64,000 nucleotides of DNA from NCBI GenBank assembly GCA_018668595.1, contig JABJCP010000001.1, positions 124,001-188,000 on the forward strand, read 5' to 3'. Numbering within the stretch: position 1 is the first letter of the stretch; every line of letters begins with the position of its first letter. Of the stretch, positions 34,271 through 43,406 are shown one piece after another. Source of the DNA: Candidatus Woesearchaeota archaeon. GTDB lineage: Archaea > Nanobdellota > Nanobdellia > Woesearchaeales > UBA11576. The notes under the pieces are model-generated. The model made no database searches, was not told the DNA's origin, and saw only the letters and a program-made list of their open reading frames with translations. The position numbers were made by a program, and so were the translations under genes.

Positions 34271-35197
34271 CTAATACGCAAGTGCTCCTTGTGCTAAACT
34301 TATCACAAAAAATCCTATTGTCATCATAATCAAACTATGTTTCATTCCTGAACTCATATCTCCTTCAGATAGTTTTCCTAAAACAAGTCCTGCAAATAAT
34401 CCTTGAATTAAACTAAGCATTAAAAATACTCCTCTTAAGCTAACAAACCAATCAGCCATAGTACCCACAAAATCTAAAAGAGAATTAAAACTAATTTCAA
34501 CTTTTTGAGTAACTGCAGTTAATTGCGATGATGATTCCATTGCAGGATCGCTCATCCCACCAACACCAAGATCTTGAGTTGCCATTCCTACAACATAAGG
34601 AATTAATAAATTTTGAATTACAACCATTACTGCTAAAAATACAATGAATATAATATAACTTTGAACTACTTGTCCATGTATTGCTGCTTTTCTTTTTTGT
34701 TTTATTTTTTTAATTGCAAGTACTGAGTTTGTAACTTCAGTTAGTACATCTTCTATATTTCCTCCACTTGTTTCTGCTTCAATCACCGTGGAAATTGCTC
34801 GCGTTATTATTTCGTTTTTAGTTTCTTTTGCAAAATTATTTAGTGCTTTGTGAATAGGAATTGACCATTCTACTTGATTTGCAAGTTTTACAACATAAGG
34901 GGTAAGAGCTCCATAATCTATTTTTGAAACATAAATTATTGCTTTTGATATTGGCATTCCACTTTTTACACTTCCGACGAGATTTCTTACAAATTCAGGA
35001 AATTGAGTTTCTATTTCTTTTTGTTCTTTTCTAAACGTAAAATAATCTATCCAAAATTGACTCCATCCAATTGTCAAACCCACGACAATAAGAGGAATTA
35101 ACCATTTAGTCTGCCTAAAGTAAATTACATCAATCGCTATTACTGCAAGTCCTATTATTATTGCAGTTATGTGTCTTGCATCCCATCTAAATTCCAT
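34271..35197 (-). CDS. Type II/IV secretion membrane protein, GspF/TadC-like
   Basis: A 308-residue inner membrane platform protein of archaeal type IV pili. It has an N-terminal membrane pair (ITAIIIGLAVIAIDVIYF, WLIPLIVVGLTIGWSQFW), then the T2SSF domain: ETQFPEFVRNLVGSVKSGMPISKAI and ETKNEIITRAISTVIEAETSGGNIEDVL, with two more hydrophobic segments in the C-terminal half (IFIVFLAVMVVIQNLLI, FLMLSLIQGLFAGLVLG). It acts with the ATPase encoded at 37660. It starts 14 bases after the stop of the larger TadC-like gene, so the two are one operon and may form a heteromeric platform. Confidence 0.9.
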   Translation of the reverse strand: MEFRWDARHITAIIIGLAVIAIDVIYFRQTKWLIPLIVVGLTIGWSQFWIDYFTFRKEQKEIETQFPEFVRNLVGSVKSGMPISKAIIYVSKIDYGALTPYVVKLANQVEWSIPIHKALNNFAKETKNEIITRAISTVIEAETSGGNIEDVLTEVTNSVLAIKKIKQKRKAAIHGQVVQSYIIFIVFLAVMVVIQNLLIPYVVGMATQDLGVGGMSDPAMESSSQLTAVTQKVEISFNSLLDFVGTMADWFVSLRGVFLMLSLIQGLFAGLVLGKLSEGDMSSGMKHSLIMMTIGFFVISLAQGALAY

Positions 35198-35211
35198 TTT
35201 TTAATAATACC

Positions 35212-37317
35212 TCATACATCAGGTTGTGACATTGATAAAAACATTATAAATAAAATATTCAAAAGGGGAATTACGATATATGTTCCAACAACAATTACAA
35301 CATCAACATCAGTTCCTCCAACTTTTCCACCCAGCATTCCTACAAGAGATAATGCAGCTACAAAAAACAATGGCGCTGCAATTAGCAAGCCAGTATAAAT
35401 ATCTGAATATGTAGCTATTGTTTCAGTATATTTATCTCGTTCTAATTTATATTTATTCATTAATTCTTCGCTTTTTTGCGAAAGGAAGTCTTTTATATCT
35501 CCACCGCTTTGAATAGTTGATACCAGTCCTTCAAAAAATTCTTTAAAATCATCTGATGGAGTTGTTGACGCAACAGATCTAAGTGCAGTCACAAAATCAT
35601 ATCCGAATACTTCTACATAATTAACAATTTTTTCAATCTCTACACTAATCTCTCCATATTCTTTGCTTTCTGAAATGAGTTTAAACATTTTTGTTGGCGG
35701 TACACCAGATGATGCTACAGCAGACATGTGATTTACTGCAAAAGGTATGTTTGAATTTATACTTCTTCGACGAGTAGTTATTATACTTGCAGGATATTGC
35801 CAAAATGCTACAAATGCTAGTATTCCCAAAATTATTGAAAATGCAAAAGTTCTTGCAATAACAATTTGCCAAGGAAAACCCATAAACGCAAATACAGGGG
35901 CAAGTATTGCAATACCTAAAATGAATGAAATAAGTACAGAAAATACCATCAAATTAACATATGTGTTGGATAATATTTTTAGATTTGCAAGCCTAATATT
36001 TGTGTAAACTTGTTTAAAGAAATTTGGAAAATTCTCAAGTAACCACAGACTTATTCTTTTAATTGTAACATTTGCGAGTTGTCCCCATACAGATGGTTTG
36101 TATATTTGGTATGATTTTCTTGAATCAAGTATTGATTTAATTCTTTTTGCTTCTTTTTGAAGCATTGTTGCAGTTATGTTCTCTACATCTTCGTTTATTT
36201 CTGTTTTTGATCCTCTACGTATTCGTTCTAGTTCAAGAGTTGAAAGTGGAACATTTTGTTTTTTTGAGATATATTCTCGTTTTCTTGATTCTGATAATTT
36301 TTTTCGAATAAAACTTAACCCAAAGAATCTACCTATTAAATGACCTTCTTCTTTCTTCATAATTTTCTTTGAAGGTAATGCGCTTTCTTCTTTTTCTTTT
36401 TGTTTTTTTAACTTTTGTTCTTTTAACAATTGTTTTTTTAGATCTAGTTTTGATTCTTCTTGTTTAATTTTTTGAGAATCTGATTTTTTTCTAAACTTGA
36501 TTCCTAATAATGCTAAAATATGTTTGAATAAAGACATTTGGTCTGTTGAACTGCCCTTTTTATCGTCGTGTTTAGATTTAGATTTTTCAAATTTTCCTTG
36601 TTGTTCTTGTTGTTCTTGTTGTTCTTGCTTTTCTTGTTTTTCTTGCTTTTCTTGCTTTTTCGCAATATCTTTATCTAACAGTTGCGCAACTTCCCTTTTT
36701 CGTTTATCATCAGATGATTCAATTTTGGATTTTACTTGTTTTGATTTAGAACCAAATAATTTACTTAAACTCGATTTAATAGATAACATAAACTTAGAAA
36801 ATATTGATGGTTCAACTTGAACTATTGCAAGTTTCTTATCCTCTGATTTAAATCCCAGATCTACATCAAGATCTAAGGGAGGAACTTCATCTGTTTGTTT
36901 TTTTCGTCCAGGAACTAGTTTACTTTTTACTTTTGCTCGATGATCTGTTAGTTTATCTGCAATAATTATTTCTCTTTCGTCTGATTTTGCTAAAGGATAA
37001 TCATGATGCTGAAAAGAAATTTGTTCGTAAGATGTATCATCATATGCATCATAGAATAATTGGTCATTTAGTGCTTCAATTTTTTTAAGTAGAGAATAAA
37101 TATATTCATCATAGTATGCTATCCATTCTTTTTTTGTTTTATCTTGCAATATCTTCTTGGATTCTTTTTCATATTCGAAATAAGTAAATCCTCCTTGCTG
37201 ATATTTTCTAAATAATTTTTCTAAGTTAAGTAAAACTAAATCTTTTTGATATTCATAACTAGTTATTTCATCTACAAAATCACTTATTTTCTTTGTTAAT
37301 ATTTTTACGTTATCCAT
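35212..37317 (-). CDS. TadC/FlaJ-like secretion platform protein with long charged N-terminal extension
   Basis: A 701-residue protein. The last 300 residues hold the T2SSF fold: VFSVLISFILGIAILAPVFAF and FAFSIILGILAFVAFWQYP, then FAVNHMSAVASSGVPPTKMFKLI and FEGLVSTIQSGGDIKDFLSQKSEE, with two C-terminal membrane spans. The first 400 residues are cytoplasmic, very charged, and contain a Gln-Glu-Lys repeat (KQEKQEKQEKQEQQEQQEQQ) encoded by a CTT/GTT-rich microsatellite. Related archaellar and pilus platforms have only short extensions, so this arm is unusual and may tether other parts. The neighbouring smaller GspF-like protein is a likely partner. Confidence 0.88.
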   Translation of the reverse strand: MDNVKILTKKISDFVDEITSYEYQKDLVLLNLEKLFRKYQQGGFTYFEYEKESKKILQDKTKKEWIAYYDEYIYSLLKKIEALNDQLFYDAYDDTSYEQISFQHHDYPLAKSDEREIIIADKLTDHRAKVKSKLVPGRKKQTDEVPPLDLDVDLGFKSEDKKLAIVQVEPSIFSKFMLSIKSSLSKLFGSKSKQVKSKIESSDDKRKREVAQLLDKDIAKKQEKQEKQEKQEQQEQQEQQGKFEKSKSKHDDKKGSSTDQMSLFKHILALLGIKFRKKSDSQKIKQEESKLDLKKQLLKEQKLKKQKEKEESALPSKKIMKKEEGHLIGRFFGLSFIRKKLSESRKREYISKKQNVPLSTLELERIRRGSKTEINEDVENITATMLQKEAKRIKSILDSRKSYQIYKPSVWGQLANVTIKRISLWLLENFPNFFKQVYTNIRLANLKILSNTYVNLMVFSVLISFILGIAILAPVFAFMGFPWQIVIARTFAFSIILGILAFVAFWQYPASIITTRRRSINSNIPFAVNHMSAVASSGVPPTKMFKLISESKEYGEISVEIEKIVNYVEVFGYDFVTALRSVASTTPSDDFKEFFEGLVSTIQSGGDIKDFLSQKSEELMNKYKLERDKYTETIATYSDIYTGLLIAAPLFFVAALSLVGMLGGKVGGTDVDVVIVVGTYIVIPLLNILFIMFLSMSQPDV

Positions 37318-37396
37318 TTTGGGGTTTTCAAAATCAAGATCATTAAAATCTTAAAAATCAATAAGATAGATAAGATCATCAAGATTATCAAATACA

Positions 37397-37618
37397 TTAC
37401 TTCACATTACTTTTTTCCTCGAGTGAATTAATTAGTTGTTTGTTTGACAGTGTTAATTTTAACATTCTATCTCTTACAAATTTTGCTTCTTCTTGTTTAG
37501 TTTTAGCTTCTGAATTACTATAAACTGTTGAATCTATTAATTCTGAATAAATTTTAGATAATGTTTCTACTTCAGCAACATTTTTTTTCAATATTTGTAA
37601 TTTTTGAGATATTTTCAT
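37397..37618 (-). CDS. Small helical protein of the pilus operon, 73 aa
   Basis: A 73-residue, soluble, helical protein (KISQKLQILKKNVAEVETLSKIYSEL) with heptad-like hydrophobic spacing. It lies between the ATPase and the large TadC-like gene, all minus strand with short gaps. No recognised family; probably an accessory or regulatory component of the machine, by position only. Confidence 0.62.
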   Translation of the reverse strand: MKISQKLQILKKNVAEVETLSKIYSELIDSTVYSNSEAKTKQEEAKFVRDRMLKLTLSNKQLINSLEEKSNVK

Positions 37619-37659
37619 TTTATATTGATTTATTATTTATTGTTTATTATTTTATTATT

Positions 37660-39744
37660 TTATTTTTTATTAATTGGTTTTTTCACAGTATTTGATTTAG
37701 CAACAGTTGGTTTTTTTGCTTTTGAAACCACCCTTACCAATCCAAACTGTTTCAAAACTGCAACAGGATCTTTATAATAATCATTCACAACTTTACTAAA
37801 TAACTTAAAATCTGCCACATCTCTATCTGCAAGATGTTTTAGTAATGCTGCTCGTCTTTTTAATTCAGTTTCTAATTGTTGCGCAGTCAAACCAGTAGTT
37901 AAAGTTATTTTCTTAAATATTACTGAATCTTTGTTAAAAGTAAATACATCTTTTACAGAATCCCAAATAAATACTGCATTTGATTTTACTTCGCCTAGTG
38001 CGCCATCTACAGATACTATTTCATTTAATTCTTTCATTCTTCTAAAATTTCTTGTCGGTGTTTTAACATGCGCACAAACTATTACCAGATCTAAACTCTC
38101 GACGAGAGATGGAGATAAATTTATAGGAGGAGTTTCTAATCTTTTTACAAGAGTTGGTACTGATGCTGCGTGGAATGTTGCAAAACTTGGATGTCCCGAT
38201 GCCATTCCTTGGAAAAGAACATATGTTTCTTCACCACGTACTTCTCCTACAATTACATAATCAGGTGCTTGTCTAAATGTTTCACGCAATAAATCAAATA
38301 AAGTTATTTCTCCAAATTGTTGTCCTAAAACATTAGGCATTCCAAATCCACTTCGAGTTACTGCAGGTAACCAATTAGAATGAGGTAGGTTAAGCTCCCT
38401 AGTATCTTCAATTGAACAAATTCTCGCTTCAGGAGGAATAAATGTTGCAATTGCATTCAAAAATGTTGTTTTTCCCGACGCAGTTTCTCCAATTGTCATA
38501 ATATTAAATTTATGTTCTATTGCAATCCATGCAAATGCTAATGCTTCAGGACTTGCTGTTTTAAATTGTATCAAATGTATTGGTGTCCAAGGCTCTTTTG
38601 TAAATTTACGAATTGTAAATGTAGGACCTCGCGTTGTTATATCTTCTGTATATGTTGCATTTACTCTTGATCCATCTGGAAGTGTTCCGTCAAGAAGTGG
38701 TTTTGCATAAGAAATATAACGCCCACTTTTTTGTGCTAACTTTTCAACAAAATCTGTCAAGTGTTGTGAAGATTTAAAAATCACATTTGTACGTAGGTTT
38801 TGATATTTTCTATGAACAATGTATAAAGGAAAATTTATCCCATTACATTCAATATCTTCTACATAATAATCATTTAACAATGCTTCAATTTCATTAAATC
38901 CTACTGCATTTCTGTAAATAAAATACATTAACTTTTTATATGTTTCAAGAGAAATTTTTGCACCCAACTCAATAAGTATACTTTGAACATTTTTCTCAAG
39001 ATATTTAATTAATACATTTGCTTTTGCAGCTTTTACATAACTAATATTAATTATTTCTTCAAGTCCTAATTGAATTAATTCAAATAATTCTATTTCAGAT
39101 TTATCTAATATTGGTTCTTCAACATCGTAAACAAGTTCATTTGCTTTTTCATCCCAATAAATATGTATAAATGCGAATGGCGGAAGTACAGGATATCTCA
39201 CATTAATCGATTGGGGATGATCAAAAGGAGGTAATTTTATCAGTCTTGGACGCAGATCAATATAAAATGTTTCGGTTTTTATTTCTGTTACAGGCCCGTC
39301 TATTTCTGCTTCATCAGAATCCGAATCAGAATTAGAATCAGAATCAGAATCCAGTTTATCTTTTTTCATTTCTTTTTCAATTGTTTTAGGAACATCGACT
39401 TTAGAAACATCTACTTTAGAAACCTCTTTTTTATCTGTAACATCTGTGTCACCAATACCTAAATCAGGAATATTATCTAGCAAATCTACATCAGGAATAT
39501 CTGCACTACCTGCATCTAATAAATGAGCATTTACTGTAGAATCATTTACAACAGGAGCATCTAAATCAACAGGTTGTCCAATAGGTTTTCCCGCAACAGA
39601 GCTTGCGCTAACTTGAAAAGATTGGATTGAATCTTTATTTGGATCTTGTTCTATGGGATTTATTTTTTGTGTTGAATTATCTAATTGTGCAGGCGCAACA
39701 TTAGACTTTTCCTCTTCTGTTTTTTTCCAAAATTTGAGATTCAT
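37660..39744 (-). CDS. Type II/IV secretion ATPase (GspE/TadA/FlaI family)
   Basis: A 694-residue ATPase. The first 160 residues are an acidic, Asp/Ser-rich extension (DSDSDSNSDSDSDEAEIDG). The N-terminal domain follows (SINVRYPVLPPFAFIHIYWDEK), then the catalytic core: THTYTEDITTRGPTFTIRKF region, Walker A IGETASGKTTFL, CSIEDTRELNLPHSNW (Asp box), FRQAPDYVIVGEVRGEE (Walker B) and ATFHAASVPTLVKRLETPP (His box). These are the hallmarks of hexameric ATPases driving archaeal pilus assembly. It powers the TadC-like platforms encoded just downstream. Confidence 0.95.
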   Translation of the reverse strand: MNLKFWKKTEEEKSNVAPAQLDNSTQKINPIEQDPNKDSIQSFQVSASSVAGKPIGQPVDLDAPVVNDSTVNAHLLDAGSADIPDVDLLDNIPDLGIGDTDVTDKKEVSKVDVSKVDVPKTIEKEMKKDKLDSDSDSNSDSDSDEAEIDGPVTEIKTETFYIDLRPRLIKLPPFDHPQSINVRYPVLPPFAFIHIYWDEKANELVYDVEEPILDKSEIELFELIQLGLEEIINISYVKAAKANVLIKYLEKNVQSILIELGAKISLETYKKLMYFIYRNAVGFNEIEALLNDYYVEDIECNGINFPLYIVHRKYQNLRTNVIFKSSQHLTDFVEKLAQKSGRYISYAKPLLDGTLPDGSRVNATYTEDITTRGPTFTIRKFTKEPWTPIHLIQFKTASPEALAFAWIAIEHKFNIMTIGETASGKTTFLNAIATFIPPEARICSIEDTRELNLPHSNWLPAVTRSGFGMPNVLGQQFGEITLFDLLRETFRQAPDYVIVGEVRGEETYVLFQGMASGHPSFATFHAASVPTLVKRLETPPINLSPSLVESLDLVIVCAHVKTPTRNFRRMKELNEIVSVDGALGEVKSNAVFIWDSVKDVFTFNKDSVIFKKITLTTGLTAQQLETELKRRAALLKHLADRDVADFKLFSKVVNDYYKDPVAVLKQFGLVRVVSKAKKPTVAKSNTVKKPINKK

Positions 39745-39867
39745 TTTTTCACCTAATTTTTTTACATGTTTACATGTTTACATGATTAGCCATTCTTAAT
39801 TACAAATTATTCTATTTTTTCATCTTATTTTTTATCTTATTTTTCATTTTATTTTTTATCTTATTTT
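39745..39867. repeat. Short repeats between pilus genes
   Basis: The spacer contains three copies of an 8-base unit (tttacatg) near 39762-39784 and a run of imperfect ttttt(c/t)atcttat units up to the stop at 39868. No gene is seen. Confidence 0.7.
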
Positions 39868-40593
39868 TCATCTTATTTTTACTTGTATAAAATCACAATT
39901 ACTTTCTAAAGTAAATTCTATTATTGTATACACACTTGAATTTGAATTATTAACTAAATAAACAACTGATGCACTACCCATGTTCACACCAACGTCTTCA
40001 AGTTTTGAGTACCCTGAATAATTCCATCCACCAGTTCCAAATCCTACATCAAAGTTTCCCGATGAAGGATATTCTACACCTGTATCTGGATTTATAAAAG
40101 TTATATTTTTAATAATCTGCGACGAGTTAAGCGAACAACTAATTTGTGTTTCGCATTTGTCTAAATAAATTTTTACATATGAATTCTGAAGTAAATAAGT
40201 ATTAGTTTGAGATGATGCACTTACGTCTGCATTTGAACTAATATACAAATCTCCAAGATCAATTTCACTTCCTGAATCTAAGATTCTTGCATCAGTATGC
40301 AAGTCCCATTGCAACATTCCATTTTGTACTTTTAATTGTCCTGCTTCAAGTTCAATTGGAACTACTCTTTGAGATCCTGCACCTTCATCTCCTACATCTT
40401 TTATGTGTTCATTAAGTGCAGAAAATAAATTCTTAGTACGCGTGAAAGTAGTTTTATCTTGAAGCCGTCCAAGTATTGGTTTCCCTGCATTAATTACTAT
40501 TGCCATTACAACAGTTATAATTAACAAATACAAAATCGCAGATATCCAAATCTGTCCTTTTTTCATTTTCCGAATTTTAAAAGTTTGTGCCAT
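39868..40593 (-). CDS. Pilin-like protein with class III signal
   Basis: A 241-residue protein beginning MAQTFKIRKMKKGQIWISAI; the KKG followed by a hydrophobic stretch (ISAILYLLIITVVMAIVI) matches the archaeal class III (prepilin-type) signal cleaved after G. An alternative start is the ATG nine codons in. The exported part is Ser/Asn-rich with two cysteines (CETQISC), ending LESNCDFIQVKIR. It is probably a minor pilin or initiation subunit of the same machine; the family is not named in my memory. Confidence 0.75.
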   Translation of the reverse strand: MAQTFKIRKMKKGQIWISAILYLLIITVVMAIVINAGKPILGRLQDKTTFTRTKNLFSALNEHIKDVGDEGAGSQRVVPIELEAGQLKVQNGMLQWDLHTDARILDSGSEIDLGDLYISSNADVSASSQTNTYLLQNSYVKIYLDKCETQISCSLNSSQIIKNITFINPDTGVEYPSSGNFDVGFGTGGWNYSGYSKLEDVGVNMGSASVVYLVNNSNSSVYTIIEFTLESNCDFIQVKIR

Positions 40594-40679
40594 GATCTAA
40601 ATCGTCCCATAATTAATTCATATTTAATCAATCTTTAATCTATATTTAACATATCTTTAACTATCCTTTAACCCTTCCT

Positions 40680-41090
40680 TTAACCCATCTTAAATTGTTT
40701 AATATTATATTCCTCACATCCTTTAGGATGAAATACAACTAATTTTTCAAGTTTCATATTATCTAATTTGAATGTTTGTTGTGATCCTGCTGGAACCATC
40801 GACGTGTCAATGACTCTTTTTTCATCACCAGACTCTACAATTAATGTATTAATTACATCACCATATGTATTTCGCAAAGTAAATGTTAAATTTCCATCAA
40901 CATAAATTAAGTCTTCAATATTATATGAAAAATCATTACAAGCAAATACTTCTTTTGTTCCCTTTTCTGAATAAAGGATTGAAGTCATGTATGTTTTGTA
41001 TGTATATGATCCCGCCATTATTGCAACAACTACAAACAGTGCTACTAAAAAAATCATTGTTGCATATTTCATTGATTTTGCTTCAACCAT
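40680..41090 (-). CDS. Membrane-anchored accessory protein of the pilus locus
   Basis: A 136-residue protein with one N-terminal membrane span (YATMIFLVALFVVVAIMAGSY) and an extracellular beta-rich domain with two cysteines (KEVFACNDFSYN and HPKGCEEYN). The preceding residues (MVEAKSMK) lack the KKG class III site, so it may stay anchored. NLTFTLRNTYGD carries a sequon and suggests glycosylation. It lies inside the pilus operon. Confidence 0.68.
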   Translation of the reverse strand: MVEAKSMKYATMIFLVALFVVVAIMAGSYTYKTYMTSILYSEKGTKEVFACNDFSYNIEDLIYVDGNLTFTLRNTYGDVINTLIVESGDEKRVIDTSMVPAGSQQTFKLDNMKLEKLVVFHPKGCEEYNIKQFKMG

Positions 41091-41290
41091 TTAGTTTCCT
41101 CGTAACATATTAACTCTATTTGATTTCAATATATATTCAATTGAATTCACTTTCAGTTCTAAAAAATTTAAAGTAATTAAAAAAATTTCAAAAAATTTAT
41201 CGAAAAAAAATTTAACAAAATTACCTAAATTTACAAACCAATCCTAAAATTAAAGATTGATAAAAAAAATATTTGGTAATCTTGTTTCAC

Positions 41291-41839
41291 TTAAGTCCAT
41301 ACAATTGAACAAGTATCTATATCTGAAAATGTCAATTTACTTCCAGAGCAAGTTGCCATTTCACTTCCAATTCTTACCATAGGCATAAGTTCTACTTGAA
41401 CAGGAGTTCCATAGTCGGTAACATTGTATGTAAAGTTAAGCCACTTTGCTTGTTTCGACGTCAACTGAGGATTACTTACATAACCTGAAACAGGAGCTCT
41501 TGATCCACTTCCATAAAACCTATAAGATATATTCTGCACAGTTCTTTTTCCCTGATTCTCAATTATTAATTCAATTGTTCCCACTGTTGCACTACTACCT
41601 GTTGCGTTATAACATACTTGTGTTATTCCATCAATTGCTACAACACCTAAATCAATTTCTGATGCACATACTAGTTCTGCATCACTTCTTTCTTTTGCAG
41701 TCTCTGCTGTGTCTTCTACATATCCACGTCCCCAATTCATTACTACTGCACCTAATGCTACTGCAAATGCAATTAGTAATACTGTTGCGATTAGAGGGGA
41801 TACGCCTTTTTTATCCTTAAACATATTTCTTAGTTTCAT
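41291..41839 (-). CDS. Archaeal type IV pilin
   Basis: The start is the ATG at 41839 (MKLRNMFKDKKGVSPLIATV), preceded by GAGGTGA; the longer frame starts inside that ribosome site. DKKGVSPLIATVLLIAFAVALGAV is the classic archaeal pilin N-terminus, with cleavage after the Gly and a hydrophobic helix that polymerises. The exported C-terminal domain is beta-rich with several cysteines and N-glycosylation sequons (NATGS, NISYR, NFTYN). Likely the major or a main pilin of this locus. Confidence 0.93.
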   Translation of the reverse strand: MKLRNMFKDKKGVSPLIATVLLIAFAVALGAVVMNWGRGYVEDTAETAKERSDAELVCASEIDLGVVAIDGITQVCYNATGSSATVGTIELIIENQGKRTVQNISYRFYGSGSRAPVSGYVSNPQLTSKQAKWLNFTYNVTDYGTPVQVELMPMVRIGSEMATCSGSKLTFSDIDTCSIVWT

Positions 41840-41852
41840 CTCGTTCACCTCT

Positions 41853-42155
41853 CTAATAACGCATCATTTTGTCGATGAGCTTATTCAGTCGTGTCTCTTC
41901 TGTGTGCATTGTTTTTACATAAGGTACTGCACCTACTATTAACACTGCTAGTCCCATAACTATCAACACATTCAACAAATTTTTCGATATATAGCCATTA
42001 ACAAATCCCAGCACTGCAACAAACATAAAGCAAAAATACAAAATAAGACTTTTGTTCATTACAAGCATCGACTTTTCTCTGTTAAGACGGCTTTTTTCCA
42101 CTTCGAGATTTATAACCTCTGTTGGAATTCGTTTTACACCTCTTTTTGATGCCAT
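41853..42155 (-). CDS. Two-span membrane protein of the pilus locus, 100 aa
   Basis: Start with a strong GGAGG seven bases upstream. The product has a basic N-terminal helix (KRGVKRIPTEVINLEVEKSRLNREKSM is not shown in full), then LILYFCFMFVAVLGFVN and LLNVLIVMGLAVLIVGAVP as two membrane segments and a charged tail (HTEETRLNKLIDKMMRY). No family recognised. It lies between two pilin genes with gaps under 80 bases, so it belongs to the machine. Confidence 0.65.
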   Translation of the reverse strand: MASKRGVKRIPTEVINLEVEKSRLNREKSMLVMNKSLILYFCFMFVAVLGFVNGYISKNLLNVLIVMGLAVLIVGAVPYVKTMHTEETRLNKLIDKMMRY

Positions 42156-42231
42156 TTTTATCCTCCTTTTTTTAAATTATTTTTAATTAATTTTAATTAG
42201 GTTAAATTGTTTTAAAAACAAAAAACAAAAC

Positions 42232-42741
42232 CTATGAACATGATTGAACTATTGTTGTTGAACTTGCTTTTTTATCACTACATATTATTGTAAATTCTTC
42301 TTTATTTACTGAAGGTATTATTTCCACGAGTCCAAGTTGTAATGAAGTCACGCCTGATAAATTCAATGTTTTCTTTCGATTAGGATTTAAGCTAACATTA
42401 GTAGCATTTGTTGAAATTGGTTTTTGACTAGCATCATACAATCTATAATCTACTAAGTCAATTCTTCGGTAATTTCTATTTTTTATTTCTATATTTAACT
42501 CTGAGGTTGTTGTATTTTGACAAACTGATTCAATACTTAAGCTCACAGATCTACACTCGTCAGTATTATACACTGCTTCTTTTATTTCATCTGTTGATGT
42601 TGACGTATACTCGACCATAAAACTATACATAAATGCACTTAGTGCTACTGCAAATGCCATTATTAAAACCCAGGATATCCATGGTCCTACTCCTCTTTTA
42701 TCTTTGATAATCAGTTTTAATTTTTCATTTTTGAATTTCAT
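42232..42741 (-). CDS. Type IV pilin-like protein
   Basis: A 169-residue protein. IIKDKRGVGPWISWVLIMAF is a class III signal (KRG followed by a hydrophobic helix, VLIMAFAVALSAFMYSFMV). The exported domain is rich in Thr, Ser and Asn with sequons (NTTTS, NATNV, NLSGV) and cysteines (TDECRSV, SVCQNTT, IICSDK, VQSC). A second pilin of the locus. Confidence 0.85.
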   Translation of the reverse strand: MKFKNEKLKLIIKDKRGVGPWISWVLIMAFAVALSAFMYSFMVEYTSTSTDEIKEAVYNTDECRSVSLSIESVCQNTTTSELNIEIKNRNYRRIDLVDYRLYDASQKPISTNATNVSLNPNRKKTLNLSGVTSLQLGLVEIIPSVNKEEFTIICSDKKASSTTIVQSCS

Positions 42742-42775
42742 TTTAATTTTATTTTAATTTCATTCTAAATTCATT

Positions 42776-43333
42776 CTAAATTTCATTTTTTATTATTTGA
42801 ATATTATTTCCTCTTTTTACACGCATCACATACTTTAATTGATTTGGTTCATTTGTTATATTAAATAAATACCTAAACGTTCCTTCATTATCATCTTCTA
42901 TATTTACTGCAAAAAAGTTTTCAATTGAATCATTATTTACATTCATTGAACCTGCAGGTTCTAGTGTTTGATTTATTTGTACAAACTCAACATAATTATC
43001 CATTTTATTTATTGCAGTTTTGTCTTCATCAATAACAATTAAATAAAATAGTTCAAGATCAACATTACTTAATCGAGCATAGTCTACAAACTCATCAGTA
43101 AACAAATCTAATTCTTTAGTTACATTTTCTCCACTAATTAATGCATTATTAATAACAGTTACAGTTTCGATTTCAAAGTTTTGTTTCATTTTTTCTAATT
43201 TATTGTTAGGATTATCAAGCCCTACATTAGGGCGCAATATCAACATAGCATACACAATCAATATTACTGCCGTAAATAGGTAATATTGTCCTTTTTTGTT
43301 TTTGAAAAATTTCAATTGTCGTTTTGGTTTCAT
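42776..43333 (-). CDS. Pilin-like protein with class III signal
   Basis: A 185-residue protein. FFKNKKGQYYLFTAVILIVY is a class III signal with KKG and a hydrophobic helix. The rest is acidic and soluble (ETVTVINNALISGENVTKEL, MDNYVEFVQINQTLEPAGS) with no cysteines. It is the first pilin-type gene after the giant surface protein gene. Probably a minor pilin or an adaptor between pilus and surface protein. Confidence 0.78.
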   Translation of the reverse strand: MKPKRQLKFFKNKKGQYYLFTAVILIVYAMLILRPNVGLDNPNNKLEKMKQNFEIETVTVINNALISGENVTKELDLFTDEFVDYARLSNVDLELFYLIVIDEDKTAINKMDNYVEFVQINQTLEPAGSMNVNNDSIENFFAVNIEDDNEGTFRYLFNITNEPNQLKYVMRVKRGNNIQIIKNEI

Positions 43334-43347
43334 TGTTCATTTTAAAC

Positions 43348-43383
43348 TTTCTAAAGTTTCTAAAGTTTCTAAAGTTTCTAAAT
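43348..43383. repeat. 9-bp tandem repeat, four copies
   Basis: Four copies of tttctaaag (the last tttctaaat) lie between the giant surface protein stop and the pilin start. Another slippage-type array at a gene junction. Confidence 0.9.
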
Positions 43384-43406
43384 TTGATTAATTAACTTTT
43401 TTAAGA

